Notes under the pieces: generated by a model
Databases searched by the model: none
Seen by the model: the letters and a program-made list of their open reading frames with translations, nothing else
What the model was told of the DNA's origin: nothing
Program-made: the position numbers and the translations under genes
Part shown: in pieces, positions 59,495 to 61,901 of the stretch
How positions within the stretch are numbered: position 1 is the stretch's first letter
Layout: every line of letters starts with the position of its first letter
Source of the DNA: UBA8687 sp964564655
Lineage (GTDB): Bacteria; Nitrospinota; Nitrospinia; Nitrospinales; VA-1
Assembly: GCA_964564655.1 (NCBI GenBank)
Contig: CAZMBO010000003.1
Location: 1-61,901, forward strand
Direction: 5' to 3'
DNA: 61,901 nucleotides

Positions 59495-60027
59495 TAATTT
59501 GCCTGCTCAAGATTTAAGAGAAAGCGTTTAATATTAATTCCACCTGTATACCCTCCTAACTCACCATTTTCGCGGATGACGCGATGACAGGGTATGAGAA
59601 TAGCTAATGGGTTTCTTCCGTTGGCATTGCCCACGGCACGAGATGCCTGTGGATTGTTAATTGCTGATGCGATCCATTTGTAGCTACGTGTTTTTCCGTA
59701 AGGGATGGTGGTTAGTTTTTTCCAGACTTTTTGTTGGAATGGGGTGCCAAGGCTCAAATCTAATGGGAAGTCGAATTTTTTTAGGTTTCCTTTAAAATAT
59801 TTTAAAAACTGTTTGATCAACTCCTTGAACTCTGAAGGAGATTTTGTAGCTTTTCCATGGGTTGATTGAACTAAATAATTTTTCATGGAATTTTCGTTGG
59901 ATAGTTTATAGATAATCCTTAACAAACCAGTTGATGATGCTATCAGACCGGTTAAACCTATAGGGTTTTTGAAAACTGTATAACTTACTGGAATCTCAAG
60001 CGGAGTATAGCGGTAGTCTTTAATCAT
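59494..60027 (-). CDS. ogt: Methylated-DNA-protein cysteine methyltransferase
   Basis: Removes alkyl groups from O6-guanine by transferring them to its own cysteine. About 177 residues. The DNA-binding helix is FQQKVWKKLTTIPYGKTRSYKWIASAI, quoted in part as QKVWKKLTTIPYGKTRSY. The acceptor cysteine is in NPLAILIPCHRVIRENGELGGYTGG. The N-terminal ribonuclease-H-like part is less conserved. I prefer the ATG at 60027 to the one at 60066, whose upstream bases contain no ribosome site. ogt, recO and ridA form one minus-strand operon. Confidence 0.92.
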   Translation of the reverse strand: MIKDYRYTPLEIPVSYTVFKNPIGLTGLIASSTGLLRIIYKLSNENSMKNYLVQSTHGKATKSPSEFKELIKQFLKYFKGNLKKFDFPLDLSLGTPFQQKVWKKLTTIPYGKTRSYKWIASAINNPQASRAVGNANGRNPLAILIPCHRVIRENGELGGYTGGINIKRFLLNLEQAN

Positions 60028-60150
60028 TTCTTTAAAATGAAGAACTTTAAGAAATAAGAATAACATATCAATTATAGAGGGGAAATGCCTTATATAAAGT
60101 TAGAATCGCTTTTCTAAATTTTTCAAATGATCTTATTATTTGCATGAATT

Positions 60151-60160
60151 AAGGAGGAGG
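60151..60160 (+). promoter_or_regulatory. Strong Shine-Dalgarno sequence without an open reading frame
   Basis: AAGGAGGAGG (60151-60160) is an almost perfect ribosome binding site, but each start codon within 15 bases leads to a stop within a few codons. The nearest gene begins 110 bases later. It may be the relic of a lost gene, or serve a tiny peptide. The rest of 60067-60269 shows nothing. Confidence 0.25.
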
Positions 60161-60269
60161 ATTGGAAGATTAGTGGCTAAAATATAATGTTTTGTCCTCT
60201 AAAACACTAATATTATAATAAACGCTTCAAATAACTGTCTCAATATAATTATAGATAGCAATATTAGAT

Positions 60270-61091
60270 ATGATTTATATCTTTAGATTTATTTGTGTTT
60301 TTTTTATTGTTTTGTTGCTTAATAAGCCTACTTCAGGATATGAAGGTTTAAACTCAGAAATGGCCTATTTCCCAGAGGGTGAGTTTGTGATGGGTAGTCC
60401 AAAAACAATTGGCAAGAAAAATGAACACCCAGAACACAAAGTATATTTAAATGCATTTTATATCGACCAATACGAGGTAACATTTTCCGATTTTGAACAA
60501 TATTTAGCTTCAAATTTGAAAAAGCATCCAACAATAACCGGTTGGATCGATCGCAAAGCCAGACCAAACATGCTGAACAAACCCATATTCGGATTACAAT
60601 GGAAACGATGTCGAAACTATTGTTCCTGGCGTGGAAAAAGGATGCCTACCGAAGCAGAGTGGGAGAGGGCTGCGAGAGGCACAGAAAACAGGATTTATCC
60701 TTGGGGAGATGCAAAGCCGGATAATACGCGGGCAAATTTTGGCAATTGCTGCTTCATTCAAAAGGGTAACGTTTTGACAGAAACCGGGCATTTTAAGAAG
60801 GGAGTTACTCCCAAAGGAATTTTTGACCTAGGTGGAAATGTTGCTGAATGGGTTAGTGATTGGTATGATAAAAAATATTACGAAAAATCACCCTATAAAA
60901 ACCCTCAAGGCCCTGATAAAGGCAAATATCATGTAATTAGAGGCGGGGCCTGGAATAGTCTTCCAATGTATCTTAGGTCTGCCAGCCGGTATGGAGACAG
61001 TGATGCAAAGGATTATTATGGTATTGGTTGCCGCTGTGCAAAAGATGCTGACCCACCTTACAAACCCAATCAAAACTCGGTAAATCGTTAA
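60270..61091 (+). CDS. Secreted SUMF1/FGE-like domain protein
   Basis: 273 residues. A signal peptide (about 1-22, FIVLLLNKPTSG) is followed by a SUMF1-type domain: MAYFPEGEFVMGSP, FYIDQYEVTFSDFEQYL, RCRNYCSWRGKRMPTEAEWERAARG, YPWGDAKPDN, FDLGGNVAEWVSDWYD and IRGGAWNSLPMYLRSASR. As in the protein at 4571, the cysteine pair needed for formylglycine formation is absent (the end reads GIGCRCAKD), so it is not a sulfatase activator. Its stop shares a base with the ATG of the next gene (TAATG), so the two are coupled. Confidence 0.85.
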   Translation: MIYIFRFICVFFIVLLLNKPTSGYEGLNSEMAYFPEGEFVMGSPKTIGKKNEHPEHKVYLNAFYIDQYEVTFSDFEQYLASNLKKHPTITGWIDRKARPNMLNKPIFGLQWKRCRNYCSWRGKRMPTEAEWERAARGTENRIYPWGDAKPDNTRANFGNCCFIQKGNVLTETGHFKKGVTPKGIFDLGGNVAEWVSDWYDKKYYEKSPYKNPQGPDKGKYHVIRGGAWNSLPMYLRSASRYGDSDAKDYYGIGCRCAKDADPPYKPNQNSVNR

Positions 61092-61901
61092 TGGAAGATT
61101 TGGATAAAACTCTGGATATTATGGAAAGGGATAAATGTACATCCCTGTTGCAAGAAAATTCCGTTCGTACAAAAAAGAACAATATCAAATTTACAAAACT
61201 GAACAAGAAGCATTCTCAGGAGCATTTAGATGCCCAACTTGTATCTTATGAAAGACTGGTACGCAATTTAATCAAACAACTCCTGACCCTGGAAAAAAAG
61301 ATCCGTATAAAATATCTCATTCCGTTGAACGAGGAAAGAGCTTTAAAATTGATGGGTTGGTGGAATACGGAAGTGGAATGTGTGTTGGAAGATTTAAACA
61401 AAAAATATCGATCTGTCCATATACAAAGACGGACAGTCGAAGAGTTTGATGCAAAAGTAATTGCAATGAGAGCCAAGGCCAAGGTCGAAATTGAGAGAGA
61501 GGTTCCGAAATTAAAAGAAAATCTAACCAAGGAAATTGGCTCATCGGAAAGATTTGATCCTAAAGAATTGAGTGAAATTTATGGATTGGATGAATCCGTT
61601 TTAGTGGATCTTCAAGTTATTGACCCTTTACAAAAACTCCATGAATCCTATAGGAAGTTGAGGGATGCGGGCTTTGAAAAGCAGTTATTCAAAGGATTAG
61701 AGGATGCTATTCGTATTTTTGTTAAAAATATTAAAGAAGTTGAAGGTATCGTCTGGTCTGGTCGTTCTGCCGATCAGAGAAAAGAATACAAGATGAAAGC
61801 TGTAAAACTTAATATTAATCTTAAGGAAATAATTCTTAATTTGTTGTCTTTAGTGCAGCAAGCGTTATTGCCAGAGGACCGAAGAAATAGTGATGTGATT
61901 T
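61091..61901 (+). CDS. Long helical protein, cut by the window end, function unknown
   Basis: Open from the ATG at 61091 to the last base, 270 codons with no stop. It begins MEDLDKTLDIMERDKCTSLL, has no signal peptide and is predicted mostly helical. Long charged stretches with heptad-like spacing occur, for example VEEFDAKVIAMRAKAKVEIE, and a WWNTEVECVLEDLNKKY segment lies near residue 100. I do not recognise a family. The one-base overlap with the preceding SUMF1-like gene means both are probably made together, although one is exported and this one appears cytoplasmic. Confidence 0.7.
   Translation, partial: MEDLDKTLDIMERDKCTSLLQENSVRTKKNNIKFTKLNKKHSQEHLDAQLVSYERLVRNLIKQLLTLEKKIRIKYLIPLNEERALKLMGWWNTEVECVLEDLNKKYRSVHIQRRTVEEFDAKVIAMRAKAKVEIEREVPKLKENLTKEIGSSERFDPKELSEIYGLDESVLVDLQVIDPLQKLHESYRKLRDAGFEKQLFKGLEDAIRIFVKNIKEVEGIVWSGRSADQRKEYKMKAVKLNINLKEIILNLLSLVQQALLPEDRRNSDVI

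Noticed and set aside
1..61901. CRISPR arrays, tRNA or rRNA genes, insertion sequences and prophage
   Set aside because: Reading through the intergenic regions showed no regularly spaced repeats, no cloverleaf or rRNA sequence, and no transposase or phage structural genes.

Overview
The window is a piece of a bacterial chromosome from a draft assembly. It carries three gaps of exactly 100 N (17654-17753, 40338-40437, 58087-58186). It is AT-rich by eye and densely coded on both strands. It holds ordinary housekeeping genes mixed with many secreted or repeat-rich proteins (SUMF1-like, DUF1566, leucine-rich repeat, beta-propeller). A complete MoxR/Bat operon, paired Mrp ATPases, a c554-like multiheme cytochrome and an animal-type UDP-glucose dehydrogenase suggest a marine Nitrospinota- or Deltaproteobacteria-like Gram-negative. 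That assignment is inference; there is no rRNA gene here to settle it. I see no phage, IS element, CRISPR array or tRNA gene.

Layout. 1-8.1 kb: a cut-off minus-strand gene, pyrD, alr with a DUF1566 gene, a secreted seven-bladed propeller, a SUMF1-like lipoprotein that seems to need an ATT start, a SlyD-type isomerase, an AmpG-like permease and an esterase. 8.1-17.65 kb, minus strand: moxR, DUF58, a TPR anchor protein, a BatD-like protein, batA, batB, a Bax-inhibitor-1 gene, batC, batD, batE. 17.75-20.5 kb: a leucine-rich-repeat protein and two tandem seven-bladed propeller proteins. 20.5-28.7 kb: a promoter and leader terminator, then trpE-G-D-C-F-B-A, a glycosyltransferase and a secreted LRR protein. 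28.7-36 kb: proA, an M50 protease, a candidate structured small RNA, a half-size TolC-like protein, topA and trmFO. 36-40.2 kb, minus strand: parC and parE. 40.4-43.5 kb: two Mrp ATPases converging on a DUF971 gene and a zinc-ribbon/PCP_red gene. 43.7-54.4 kb: a HelD-like helicase, truA, a glycosyltransferase, leuB-asd, mtnP-hemL-eno-ftsB and an HU/IHF gene. 54.5-61.9 kb: queA, the cytochrome, ugd, the minus-strand ogt-recO-ridA-(anchored protein) operon, and a SUMF1-like gene overlapping a helical protein cut by the window end.

Genes that work together: all seven trp genes convert chorismate to tryptophan. MoxR and the Bat proteins probably form an envelope chaperone system. ParC and ParE make topoisomerase IV. 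Mrp and its neighbours point to Fe-S cluster handling. The recO operon is centred on DNA repair.

The most unusual object is at 31060-31201. A TTGACA promoter with an extended -10 is followed, at the predicted start, by about 100 nt whose two ends pair over 17 consecutive base pairs (three G-U). Two further hairpins lie inside and a T-run follows. I read it as a free-standing small RNA of a type I cannot name.
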